Part shown: positions 18,603-29,414 of the stretch, in pieces
How the letters are laid out: each line of letters begins with the position of its first letter
How positions within the stretch are numbered: position 1 is the stretch's first letter
Assembly (NCBI RefSeq): GCF_000350225.1
Contig: NW_005179124.1
Coordinates: 120,125-149,538, forward strand
Source of the DNA: Chondrus crispus
Lineage: Eukaryota; Rhodophyta; Florideophyceae; Gigartinales; Gigartinaceae
DNA: 29,414 nucleotides
Direction of reading: 5' to 3'
Notes under the pieces: model-generated
What the model was told of the DNA's origin: nothing
What the model saw: only the letters and a program-made list of their open reading frames with translations
Database searches by the model: none
Made by a program: the position numbers and the translations under genes

Positions 18603-18635
18603 GAAAACATAAAGAAAACATAAAGAAAACATAAA
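18603..18635. repeat. 11-bp tandem repeat, three copies
   Basis: GAAAACATAAA is repeated three times without interruption. Confidence 0.95.
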
Positions 18636-20105
18636 GAGAAAAAGACATGATGAGAAAGGAAACTACCAAGAGGGCGGCGCAGCCGGGGCTGGGCGGGCAA
18701 GAGAAATAGACATGGCCAGGAGAGGGGGGCTGGCAAGAGGCTCACGATGGCGCCATAAGTACCACGGAGCAGCGAGGCTGCGAGGTGAGGTACGCTCGGT
18801 TGGCTGATAGTAATTACAGCCACTCGCTATTCTCCGGGGAGTTTCACCCCTATACACGCTAGCGTGTACAGAGACGCGTACAAATACTGTACATATACTG
18901 TTAATATACTGTATATATATTGTATATATAATATATATTGAAAGTTAAATGGCCAGTGCACTTTTGTTGAGTGTAACGGCAGAGTCGACAACCAGACGTT
19001 GTCAACGTTGTCTCGCACACTGCTGCTTTTGACCGTCTCGCAACCTCTGTGCGCCTCGCCTTTGAAAGCTCTCAATATCTGCTCAACCTAGCAATTGGTG
19101 TGACTAGTCCCTGTCAGTGGTGCCGTTCTGAGACCACAAAAGTGCAGCGAACTCTCCGCAAGGCATGCAAACTTGCTCATCCGCATCGTCAAAGATGCGC
19201 TGATCTTCCCACACTACGTTTCTCGCACTCAACTCTCTTCTGCAACCATTCGCTATGCACTTTTTCCACAAACATGAATGATTGACGAGATAATTTTGGA
19301 AAACGGCATCCGCTCCCGGAAGACATGTATTTCTCTTGTGCGCAAGGTTGGTGGATGTATGGATCCGTGACTATCGTTCGCATGTACGAGTACTGCATAT
19401 AGAAGCTTGGTACACGTTGTGACTGCACGTTGAAACTTGAAACTTGAAACTTTGCCCTGTCCTCGCATAGAATTAAGCAAGACAGCAATAGACAAAGGCA
19501 CTTTCTCGCGGTACATACCCTTGCCATGAGGTGGGCTGGTGATGCGGTTGTTTATCTGTAGTATCGCTGGAGATCCAATCGGTATTCGTTTTGTTCAAGG
19601 AGTGCTGTGGACGGCAAAAGCTTATGCTCTTGAGCTCATTCCGCTGCTTGGTGAATCACGCCTCCATCTCGTGACCCTACTTATAGCAAGACCGGGCTGC
19701 AGTGCCCCAGAGCGCCACTAGCTAGGCAACAAGTCATGATAGTTGCCCTTGATCTCGAATGGTCGAGCCGCCGCAATGGGCGTGGATGTGGATGCTCATA
19801 CTGTACTATCCACGTTGTCTACTGTACAATACAGACAGGATGGGTGCGGATATCCGCAGCTCGACAGAACCGCGCTCGCTGCTTCGGAATATATGGACGT
19901 GCGATATACGCACCTCCTTACAGAAAAATCACTGAGGTTAGGACTAAAAACGAACTGCGAATTTATGCACACGAGAAATCCTGCTCCTGCTTTTTGCATC
20001 GCGATATGTATGAGGGAAACCGACTCTTACGCATTATAAACGGCAGTGGGCGCGCGGCTTCGGATGACCACCACGCTGAGGTTAAGGCGCAAATTGGGCG
20101 GCGCC

Positions 20106-23100
20106 CTATTCTTCGCCATAGTACTGCCTCCTAGCAGAAGAGGACCACGGTTCAGCTAGGGGCGCCCAACGTACGTGCCTCCCGACCGTTTTCAAGCTTG
20201 TGTGCTTTATGGTCTCCGAAACTGATTTTGCGGCTGCCATTTTGACACCGCCGTTTGCCGATCGGCAGGGGTCATTCATCCCTTTCCTTTGGAGCAGGTG
20301 TTTGTGGTCATCTCGCTCTCTATTAATATCGAGAAAGGTCGTTCCCCCAGCCAGAGCTGTGACAATTTTCTTTTCACACAGTTCCTGCATATGATTCATG
20401 CGTTTCTCTTTCCCTGCCAAAGTCGCTATTGCAGGCGCTTTTTAACCAACCTCCGAATGGTGAGGTATCTTCACTACGTGCCTCTAAACGTGGCATGTAC
20501 CTATAAAAAACATCCAATCAATTCAACCTCACGTCTGCCTTCCGCACTTCGCAAGTATAGTACAACCCAGTACAAGACTTGTACAACTTGTACTACAAGT
20601 TGTATTAAAACGGTATACAGTAATTAACTGATAACTGATTTCGTACGGTATCTTTCTGCCCACCTCCATGCTTGGCCCAAAATCAACACGTCCTTCGTTC
20701 TCTCGACAAACTGAGAACCCCCACGTCCGTAGGTACCATGCACATCTCTTGTTTCTAAACCACGTCATACATCTTACGTAACCCGTCGTCCAATCACTAT
20801 CTAAATTTTCAGCTTCCGTTCCAACAGATCTCGTAGGTGGTACTACACGTTTCCTTTCTGGAAGGGGTCTCATTCTCTTCTCTTTTTAGTACAGTATACT
20901 GATTCGCACTGCTTGTAGGCGCGGGAACGACCCCAAACCCGTTTTCACTTCAGAGGCACGCCCGAGGCGAGAGCCGAGGGGCTTTACTACCGCACTCTTC
21001 GTAGATCAAATCCTGGTCGTCTACGGCACTACAGTATTGTGACTGCATGACTGATAGGCTGGGAAATCGAGTGTTTCTTTGGAATACTTGCAACAAATTC
21101 AGATTCTTGGAAAGGATCACACTGTAGCTTGCAAACAAGGTACAGATATAAGATTCCAACAGCCAGGTGTTTCTCTAGTTTCATGTCTTCTATGTATAAA
21201 TGGCTGAAGACGGGGCCTCTTTTTTCGGTTCTAGAGTCTGTGCAAATAATGAAGTAACCTCTCTCTACGCCTCCACAACCTGAGCCCCATACTGGCAACG
21301 AGAATCAGTTTTTGAAAAAATTAAGAAGGATGATAAAAATTTCAACTCTTACCGTTGCTGAATTGCCAAGAAATGTGACAAAATATTAGAGAAGACAAGT
21401 TGATGAAAGCTCTCCATAGCACTTCAACAAGTTGCCTCTTTTATTGTACAGAAATGCTAGCCAATGATTACTTCATTTGTGTACTGTCTCGAACGTTGTC
21501 GAGGTTAGTCATATGTACAACAGAAAAAAAGTGTTCCCGTTAAACCAGAGTAAAAGAATACACTTGGTCAATTGCTGTTTGTAACTTCAGCTACCCTTGC
21601 GTTAGAAGAAAGGTACTGCAATGCTTTTGGAAAAAGGCATGCATCCTCAAGGAGGTCCTAATAATTCGTTGAAACACCTAGCTCTAATACTGCATGTGTG
21701 AAGCTCTCGTGTCAATGTCATCCAAGTCTTCTGGACGTCTGTGAACGAAATTGTACGCTTGCTCGTAAGGTCCGCTGCTTGTTTCGTACCGCTATTGAAA
21801 GGGGGAGGTGAATTTTATGAGAAGATGCAACGACATCTTCCTATACATGCTGTACGCTTCAAACTGTTACGAACATTAGAGGTGAGGTCGAATAACTGTC
21901 AAAAAGCTGTATACTGTACTGTCCACGAGCGCTGGATGCCAATAAAGGAGTCGCTTGAATAAAGTTCCTTTGTGCATCAAAGACATGGTTGAAGTCGAGG
22001 TGGATGCGGCAATTCTCTCGCAACCGCACACGGCCGTTGTCGTGAATCTTCAGTACCGCAGTGTCAAATTGCAAGACAGATGCGTACTAATCGTGTACGT
22101 CTCCCTTGCCCAATTGGCCAATGGTTCGAGGAAATTGAAACTCGTCTTTCTTACAAGAAGTCCTGTGCGCCGATTGTTTTTTGTTTTGGAATCCAAGTGC
22201 TCGTCGTTCCTTGAACATGTCTGGCTTATTGACGTGAAAAGGCTGGCGTGAATGAGAACTTCTTAATCCAAATGGAATGGCGCAATTTTGGGTTTCATTT
22301 CAAGGCCTGCCGCGTGTCTACTTCCTCGTAACCACAATTTATTGTTTTTGTTGCGTGTGGTATATCTAACGTTAGTTAGCTCGTTATTCCATACAGTACC
22401 AGGGTACCTCAACAGTCAACAGTGATGCTCAGTATCCTCGATGTTAAATGATTTGACACCAATTGGAGTAATGCACTGTGAATACCTTGGATGCCTGTCG
22501 AATGAGATATAGACAGCATTTATGTAACCGCCCGGAGCAGTGTTTACAGTTAGAAGCAACGGGTCAGGCGAGGAAGCTGTACGCGAACGAATTCAGAATA
22601 CGAAAAAAGTATTGGAAACTGTTCTATCGAATCGTCAAGAATACGACGTACCGTATGCTACTCTGCATTCCGGCTGAATCAGTGGGGGCGTACAGCCTAC
22701 CTACGAACCAAGACGGCAAGCCGCGCGGTATTCGGCAAGTTTCAGTATCTCTGTCTCTCTCATGACGCACCACCGCCACCGCGCGTGGAGCAGACTGATC
22801 ATAATGAAAAGAAGATGTTTTGTCTTACGCATGTGGCCTTACTGCGCAACGCAATATTGCGTGGCGAACGATGACGGCATCAACAAGCTCTACATGATTC
22901 ACTGAAATTCCGAAGGCGTTTTGACTCACGTCCGCAATCTTATGGTTTCCGATACATGCTAGACTTACACGACATCGTTTTAGGCTCTCCTGGATTCAAG
23001 AACCGCGAAAGCTCTCAACCTCTTTTGTAACCCTCTAGTGTTTATTTGTTTCTTTTACAGTACTTAAATTACACGACACTAAACGTGAGAGAGGAGAAAA

Positions 23101-23921
23101 AAGACTTCATGTCAGCACAAACCTCTCACAACGTGCAGTAGGCCTCTGCAGATGACAACACCGAATATGCATGATGTATCGTATACTGTACAGTAGTAGA
23201 AAAACGCAACTAAAAGCATTCCTTTTAAATCCAGATGCCCTCAATGGCTAGCAGATATTGTAATGTTCCTGAGAATGTAAACCAGTGTTCTTCAAAAAGT
23301 AGAAAACGAAACCCTGCAGCAAAACTGCAAGTAGAGAACATACTGTAGCGTCTCCCCGCAACAACTCACACCCAAGGATGTTTTCTACAACACGAAACGT
23401 ATGGTGCGATGTGAGTAACCGTCCTGGGGAGACGTAGTTACAATGAAGATGCCGTTGAAATTGAAGAAATGAAAACGACCCTCCCATACCTCGTTGTCAC
23501 GGCACAAGAGGCATCAACCGGAGGTACTTGATTCTGCAATTCACTTGAAACAGCTACTTATGATCATCTGCCGACTTCCATCGTGTGATATAGAGCAGCC
23601 CTTCTATTTTACTCTATGACATGGTACGTACGTACGTACGATCCCCGATGAATTACTAGAAAGCAGTAGGGGTGGTAGGCGTTTGGTTCAGTACGTTCGG
23701 TTTCTATACAGTACGACTATTTTTACTTCTTAGTATTGTGCATTTTGTCCATTAAAAGTGCCGAGAAACTGAACGTGGTAACGAACATACATTCTGCTTA
23801 GTTGGCAGAAGGTTCGAACTCCGTGGATTGGATGAATTTTCATTTATCGTGATCTTTCAATGATTGTGCCGGATTCTTTTTTTACTGCAGTGGTTGATCC
23901 TAGGATCATCTGATCTCAGAT
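20106..23921. other. Intergenic, no recognised gene
   Basis: Only short ORFs without known motifs; the longer ones are 20106-20420 (-), 20529-20873 (-), 21955-22251 (+) and 22478-22765 (+). About ten TACTGTA/TACAGTA heptamers lie here, including a joined TACTGTACAGTA at about 23180. ACGTACGTACGTACG occurs at about 23626-23640. A micro-palindrome is at 20582-20604. Confidence 0.45.
20582..20604. repeat. Perfect micro-palindrome, 11-nt arms, 1-nt spacer
   Basis: TACAACTTGTA and TACAAGTTGTA flank a single C. Related half-copies (GTACAAGACTTGTAC) lie immediately to the left. Confidence 0.9.
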
Positions 23922-23969
23922 TCTAGCTTCTTTTTATGTGGTCTCAAGACCACATAAAAAGAAGCTAGA
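23922..23969. repeat. Perfect micro-palindrome, 23-nt arms, 2-nt spacer
   Basis: Arms 23922-23944 and 23947-23969 are exact reverse complements around CA. The left flank has CTGATCT and the right flank GATCAG, so a weaker outer pairing may exist. Confidence 0.95.
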
Positions 23970-25925
23970 TCAGAAGGCTGCCAAGTCTGGCCAAGGATAG
24001 AACTCGGACATCATTGCGGCAGTTCTACCGCTACTACAGTATTGGAAGGTACGTACGGCTGTTTTAGGGGCAATGACCGGAGGTCAGTATCATCACAGGG
24101 AGAAACCCATCAGAAACGCAGCATTTGAATGGAGGCACCCCAGCGTCACTTCCAAGGAAAGCGTTTAATCCCGAAGAAATTACATATACCACCTTGTTGT
24201 CTTGAGATGAGCATAAATTTCATGGCCATGGGCAATGTGGTACGGCACAGTACCGTACCCTTGGGTACTATAAATGCACGGCGGTGCCAAGCAAATTGAG
24301 TGGATTGGAGATTCTGATGGAGGGAGGTCGTCAGCGACCTGGATGCCATTGTAGTATGGAGCAATGATGTTACCCCATCTGTTGAATCCCATACAGTACA
24401 TACAGTATTGCGTTGCAGAGCAACGCCCCCACAAGTGTGGAAACAAAGAGAAATGTAATTTATAGGTTTTGATACTGTTCAGAGCACTGTAGGTTCTTCG
24501 GCGGGGGGTGTACCGTAGTACAACGTCTACGCCACAAAAACAAAATATACAAATAAAGAAGATAGTTGTGTCTGGCGTGGACTTGTTTTCGATATCCAGT
24601 AGGGTAACGAGAGTAATGTACAGTGTGAATGCGCTCTAGACTGCCTTGTTTGATGTTGCCCGGGATGGCTTTGTTGGCTGGTCCAGAAGGCGAAGTAAAA
24701 GGCGCAGTTGCGCACACGTACCAAAGTTTGTCTTTTCTTCCGTAATACGGCACTGATAGGAGGAGGAAGTTGATTTGAGTCAGAATATTGGAGGTAATTC
24801 TCTCGTGTGACATGGTAAGGAGACGACGACGGGCGAAATCACAACTCCTTTTCCGTACTGTATATGATACCAAGGGTACTGTAGATTCGAAATGATGGGG
24901 GGAATAGAGTTTCTGGGAGAAGGGTGCTTGAGAGAGGGATGAGTGAAACAATATTGCGATTGCTCAGCCACGTGAGAAGGCAAGGGGGCAAAGGGTTGAC
25001 TAAACGGAATGCAGGCGTTGGTGAGACTGTTCTCTGTTGATAGTCTGAAAGCCTTGTTTTCTTGCTCACGGACAATTATTTGTACCATTTGCCGTCCTGC
25101 GAGAAGAAGAGCGTAGCGAAGGCCTCGCTTGCAGACGGGCCGGCCGTATACAGTATCAAGAGTGCAATACTGCACAACACCATAGGACTGTAATGTACCG
25201 GGGCTGGACGAACTGTTATCGGCCTTGCAGACAAGCCGCCGTTCCAAAGCTGCACCATAGCTGTAAAGGAAGACATGGCTGGGTACGCTTGGCGCGTCCC
25301 GAGCACGTGTTTTCTTCGCATGGGGAAGGCGGTCGAATAGACGTTCAATGCATGCCAGAAACAACAATGTTTGTTTGTGATGTCAAAGAATTATCTGGCG
25401 CTCACATACCGGGAGGCATGCGGCGGTCACGTGCCACATTCGTGATTTTCCACGATTCGAAAATGCCCCCCCCCCCCCCCCCCAGGGCATCTTCAGAGAA
25501 CGGCTCACGTATGGTGTCGTGAGGTACGGCCTTCGGGATTGGTGACGACCAATAAATGAGATGCCGTTATGGAACAACCAACTGTCGGCCCCTGTCGGCC
25601 CCTACGCCGAGCAAATGGCAAAGCAGAGTCACGGTACAATAATTCACCGTTGCACTACAGATGGCAGATGAATGTACCTCTTTCAATCTTCAAAGGATGA
25701 GGTACATTGCTACAGTAACTGATTTCACACGCCCAATAATTATTGGTACAGCACTGCAGGTGACAAATGTGCAGCGGCAGCTTTACGCAAGTGCCCATCT
25801 GTCCACCACTAACACAATACAAAGCTGTGGCCACTTTGGAAGGAGACAAGAGCATGGCAGCAAACTTGAATTTACCGGTTTTCTATTTCTCCTTCACTGC
25901 GCCTTGCGAGTATTGTTTTTCGACG
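23970..25925. other. Intergenic, one long unassigned minus ORF
   Basis: No recognised gene. The longest ORF is 24780-25367 (-), 195 codons with no known motif. It contains three TACTGTA-type heptamers, which argues that it is noncoding DNA open by chance. The poly-C tract is at 25466-25483. TCGGCCCC occurs twice at about 25586-25602. Confidence 0.4.
25466..25483. repeat. Homopolymer of 18 C
   Basis: An uninterrupted C run. Its length is likely to be unreliable in an assembly. Confidence 0.95.
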
Positions 25926-25950
25926 AAAAATCCTAAAGTTTAGGATTTTT
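25926..25950. repeat. Perfect micro-palindrome, 12-nt arms, 1-nt spacer
   Basis: AAAAATCCTAAA and TTTAGGATTTTT flank a single G. It could fold as a terminator-like hairpin, but no gene ends here. Confidence 0.9.
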
Positions 25951-28004
25951 GTTCGGTGTCCGGAATACTACTGTTTGCCTCAGTGATCCCGCCTCGCATC
26001 GCGCAGGTAAAAGGGGGTAAGACTTGAGACTGACAGTCCTCCGGCACAACATCGGACACGTGAGCCCCTCTCTGTCTGGGGAAGGAACGACGATACGTAT
26101 ACTTCACCTGCAATTTAAAACTTCACCCCATTATTGTAATTGTGCGCCGCAATGGGCACAGTTTCCTGGCACACAATTCGTAAATCGATACCACACGAAC
26201 TCTCACACGGCAATGAGACTGCTGAACCTATGCCTCTCATTCTTATGAGTACTCATCAAAGGGTACACCATAGTTGTGATCGCCTTGCTGCTCCCGTTGT
26301 TCTTATCAATATGAGTAAAATTGCGAATCTAGCGCTCGCGATGGTGAATGAGTCATTGCAGAGAAGCAATATAGGATCGTTGGGTGTTGCTTTTTGCTGG
26401 TCGAGGGCGTGAATGATAGGTAAACGTTATGGTCATGTGGTACAATACTGTACCTGCGTCGTTTTCACTGCAAAAACTTTTCGACCATGCAGTTCGTGGA
26501 GACGGCGGATGAACGATGATCGACGCATTCCATACGACACAAAAAACTAAGGAGAGCTTTTCATAATGACGCCTAAGCATGGCCCATTCGCTGTGGTGCT
26601 GTATGGACACGTGGACCCACCCGATTGTTAAAACCTGCATCATAGAGGTAGTGAGTGCACTATACACAGTTGCGCATGTACAGTACCTTCCCGTACCGGT
26701 ACCGTACATACAGCATATGTACATGGCCTGTAAACCTCCGCGGGGATCGCGAGAGTTGCAAATGATGACGGGTGGGGAGGTAATGTACAGTACGGTACGT
26801 ACAGTAGGTGTGATCGTGTTTGACAACGAGGTGGGTGTGAGGTTTCTGGGGAGGAATGGGAAGGTGCTGGGCAGTTTGAAGCGAGTTGCAAGTTTGCTCG
26901 AGATCAAGCGGTGCACGAACGTGTCGAAGCGACAAATGTGGTGGTAATTCAGCCCGCATCAGCAGGCGCACCCGTAGGATCAATCATGGTTGACATGAAT
27001 TCATCAGGGTGTAATAACGTATACTTGTAGTAACGTACTGCATGTACGCGTCGAAAGTGGTTGGCTTGTGCCCATCGCTATGCGCAGCGTGTACGGGCGA
27101 CGTGGTGTACAGACTCGAGAGTGGGGGCGGATACGCGGGTGAGGAAAAAAGGAAATATATTGGGAAAAGAGGAAGAAAACGACTCGCAGGAGAGCGCCCG
27201 CAGGCGGGGTACAGGGTGGATCGCCTGGCAGCTAATCACGGGTCCATCTGCAAGGTGTCGTGACCAGCGTTGCGTTGTGACGCAGCAGAAGGGCATATGC
27301 GGAGAGTGGAGGCACCGTCGGCGGGCGGAGGGTTTTTGGCGTCGGCGGTTTGGGGCGTGCAGGTACACGATTGGGTGACGGAGAGTGGGTGTGATCAAGA
27401 CGAACGGGAGGCCCTACGGTCCTCGTAGTGTGAGTGGTGCGAGGCATAATGGGCGAGGGCAACATTCTGATGGGGACGCCTAATGTTGACTTACATTGCC
27501 GTTAGGGTTGTTGCCATTGCCGAGGATAGGGTTGCGCATGCCAGTGGTAGACAACACAGTCAGGCTCTTCGCCTGTGAAAAGGGGCCAGAACGGCACACC
27601 GGCAGGGCACCTGTACAACAAACCGTGCCGCCCTCACGAGGCCATTCCGCAGGAACACGTCGTCTCCCTCTTGTGCCTGTGCCTGCGCCTGCGCCTGCGC
27701 CTATGGCCTGGGCGCTCTGTGGCCCTGATGCTTACACTGCAATGCGGCAATCACATCCTGTCGTAAAAACGTCGCCATGTCGCAAATGCGCTCAATGTCT
27801 ACACAGTACAGTATCCAAAAACGAGCACACAGTGTTAGATCCATCCCCGCACCCCACAACTCCTCTGCACACACTTCCACTTCCCCATTCCAACTCCTTC
27901 AAGCCCGCCGGCACCCACTCCCCGCCCTGCCCTCCCCACCTTCCACCCCACCTCTTCAGAGACACCAATTTATTAGACTGGCCCGCAATCGTGTTGCCCT
28001 GGTA
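25951..28004. other. Intergenic, no recognised gene
   Basis: ORFs on both strands (26353-26916 -, 26579-26947 +, 27496-28005 +) overlap one another and carry no known motif. The last is Pro-rich because of a GCGCCT-type hexamer repeat and a C-rich strand. Five heptamers of the TACTGTA type lie between 26440 and 27815, three of them within 26675-26810. Confidence 0.4.
27673..27702. repeat. Hexamer repeat (GTGCCT)2(GCGCCT)3
   Basis: Five 6-bp units in tandem; in one frame they read as Pro-Val/Pro-Ala. Confidence 0.95.
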
Positions 28005-28062
28005 GTGACCCCAAACTGCACGCGACTCTGTCTCGCTTTCTGAATTCGTGCAGTTTGGTCAC
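28005..28062. repeat. Inverted repeat, 16-nt arms
   Basis: 28005-28022 pairs with 28047-28062 perfectly except for two extra C in the left arm; the loop is 24 nt. It may be a foldback or short non-autonomous element. Confidence 0.85.
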
Positions 28063-28877
28063 TGCTAGGACACGCTGACAGGCCAGCAATTTGAGTCTGT
28101 GATGGGGTGGGGGCATCAAAGTGACCGAAGGGGCCCCGGCCCCAGATGGTTGAATTGGAGGGGCCTCAGATTAATCCTTCCCTCGCCGCGTGCACGCATC
28201 AGGTGAGAAAAGGCATCGGCGTGGGCGGCGGCGATTTGCGGCGATTCTGTCAGTCACGATCGTCTGTCTCGATGAGCGGCGGCGGCGGAGTAGTATCTAG
28301 GCTATGCTCCGCACCGATGGGGTACCGTTTTTCCAAACGGCGGGCTTCGGCTTCCACGGGAGGCGTTGCGAGGCTTCTTCCAACGGGGCATTGTTTAAAA
28401 CAGCGACAGGCAGTGGGCGGCGATGCTTGCGTCGTACGGGTAGGATTGCCCGAAGCTGGGCCTCCTGTCGGGCAAGCGAGCGGGGGTGCACGTTGGGCGG
28501 CGGCGTCGCCCTCCGTGGCACTGGGGGGGTTGTGTGGTGTGCACTACATAGAATGGGGCGATTTGGGGGTGGAATGATGAATGTTTGACTCCGTTGATAG
28601 ACTCTGTACAGTGCTCCACTTCCTGTCGGCCTTCGGGGCCGGGGTAGCGGTGATAACGGGTGGTTGCAAGAATCCGCCGCACTTTTTTTTTTCCCGGCTG
28701 CGCCTCGTTTCCGTGCAGTAGACGGTGCGGTGGCTTCCCCGATATAACGACATGTTAGTGCACAGCGGTATCAGTGTTTATAGACGTGGCTGGCACGAGA
28801 AAGATATGACAAACAGAATGTAGGCAGTGACTTGATTCTTGATTTAAGGGTTGTAAACCGTGCTGAGTAAGGATCCT
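28063..28877. other. GC-rich spacer without recognised gene
   Basis: The ORFs are Gly/Arg- or Pro-rich products of skewed G-rich DNA, and no motif is recognised. A T9 run lies at about 28683-28692. Confidence 0.4.
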
Positions 28878-28960
28878 TACATTGTAATGGTTGATTTGAT
28901 GGTACATAGCTGATATCAGGTATCAATAGCAGCTACCATGAAATTAACCATTGCAATGTA
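28878..28960. repeat. Foldback repeat, ~31-nt imperfect arms
   Basis: 28878-28912 and 28930-28960 are inverted copies: 28 of 31 aligned bases match and the left arm has a 4-nt insertion. The loop is 17 nt. GGTATCAATA occurs at 28919 and again at 28965. Confidence 0.85.
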
Positions 28961-28990
28961 GCAGGGTATCAATACGCTGGTTGCCCCGGT

Positions 28991-29029
28991 ATAGTGCACA
29001 AAAGGGGTGCTTGCACGTATGTGCACTAT
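28991..29029. repeat. Inverted repeat, 10-nt perfect arms
   Basis: ATAGTGCACA (28991-29000) and TGTGCACTAT (29020-29029) enclose a 19-nt loop. It lies 30 bases after the preceding foldback. Confidence 0.8.
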
Positions 29030-29385
29030 CCTGTACCGTATAGGGGGGAGGCGAAGTGGCAGCAGTATGAATGGTAGATGAGTGTATGTATAATGTAGTT
29101 CAAGCCAAGGTTTTACGTTGTACAGTTGGTTGAAGGCGTAAGATATACGGGTGAATTTTAAGTGTAAAATTGAATGAGAAAATAAATGATCTCGTGGATC
29201 AAAGGTGGAGTGGAAAGAGAGCAAAGACGTGGCTCGATCAATCCTTCATCTCTCCAGTGCAACAAGACTGGCTGTTGACAGACGCTGCGGTGTTTACAAT
29301 TGCGAGAGGGCAGTGTTGTACGCACGAGTACAAAAAAAGAAAGGGAGGATGGTAGTGATGTAGCGGCAACAGAGCTAGTGTGAAC
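29030..29385. other. Terminal spacer without recognised gene
   Basis: Nothing identifiable; the short ORFs 28916-29224 (-) and 29170-29355 (+) show no motif. Confidence 0.4.
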
Positions 29386-29414
29386 TTGTGTGTGTGTGTG
29401 TGTGTATGTGTGTG
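29386..29414. repeat. (GT)n microsatellite at window end
   Basis: A run of GT dinucleotides with one A interruption, continuing to the last base. Probably extends beyond the window. Confidence 0.95.

Larger units (their letters stand above)
17364..20105. other. Intergenic, motif- and simple-repeat-bearing
   Basis: No gene recognised. It holds a 17-bp tandem repeat (18168-18201), an 11-bp repeat x3 (18603-18635), an AT-dinucleotide tract (about 18880-18940), GAAACTT x3 (about 19432-19452) and six TACTGTA/TACAGTA heptamers. ORFs such as 17946-18359 and 19736-20134 (+) contain no known motif and cross these repeats. Confidence 0.5.

Noticed and set aside
24780..25367. 195-codon minus-strand ORF as a gene
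   Set aside because: It has no recognisable motif, contains three copies of the intergenic heptamer and is within the length that chance can give in this much sequence.
25926..25950. Rho-independent-style terminator
   Set aside because: The stem is AT-rich without a GC core, no gene precedes it, and such terminators are not expected in nuclear eukaryotic DNA.
26353..26947. Overlapping ORFs on both strands (187 and 122 codons)
   Set aside because: Neither matches a known family, they overlap one another and both cross TACAGTA clusters.
27496..28005. 169-codon Pro-rich ORF as a gene
   Set aside because: Composition is explained by a hexamer repeat and a C-rich strand; no domain.
29386..29414. 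Telomeric repeat at the window end
   Set aside because: It is a plain GT dinucleotide run, not a G-rich telomere unit such as TTAGGG or TTTAGGG.

Overview
This is eukaryotic, gene-poor, repeat-rich DNA. The left ~16.7 kb is a pile-up of at least four decayed transposable elements: a Ty3/Gypsy remnant, a large Mutator-like DNA transposon, a non-LTR-type retroelement and an LTR-retroelement gag. The right ~12.7 kb has no gene I can recognise with confidence. I see no bacterial gene layout, operons or Shine-Dalgarno starts. The Gypsy integrase/chromodomain text resembles elements I associate with oomycetes and some algae. Together with the compact intronless element ORFs this suggests a protist or alga (stramenopile or red alga), but the species cannot be fixed from the sequence.

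Layout. 649-2561 (+): 5'-truncated Gypsy fragment, comprising integrase and chromodomain in one frame broken only by stop codons, then a probable 3' LTR that starts TGTAA and ends TTACA. About 3.0-8.4 kb (+): a Mutator-like element (MULE) with an N-terminal zinc finger, a MULE transposase core, a SWIM-like remnant, a Tudor-like module and a ULP1-like (C48) cysteine protease domain. The protease keeps its H, D, Q and C motifs in one frame. 8.67-8.75 kb (-): a tRNA-like sequence with A and B boxes, probably a SINE head. About 9.1-12.2 kb (+): a retroelement with a reverse transcriptase (YADD) and a C-terminal restriction-like endonuclease domain, broken by two frameshifts, with a 96-bp duplication in its 3' region. 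12.8-15.4 kb (-): a retrotransposon gag with a zinc knuckle, interrupted by ~0.8 kb of foreign-looking DNA with a TATA box, and carrying back-to-back perfect hairpins. About 15.9-16.65 kb: a possible second Gypsy-type LTR.

16.7-29.4 kb is mostly noncoding. Its most striking property is dense repetition of the heptamer TACTGTA/TACAGTA: about 35 copies by eye in the right 14 kb, under 2 expected by chance, and only about 6 in the left 15 kb. There are also several near-zero-spacer micro-palindromes, some imperfect foldbacks and simple repeats. No pathway or operon logic links the parts. The common theme is sequential insertion and decay of mobile elements. The most noteworthy module is the MULE that appears to have carried a SUMO-protease-like domain together with a Tudor-like fold.
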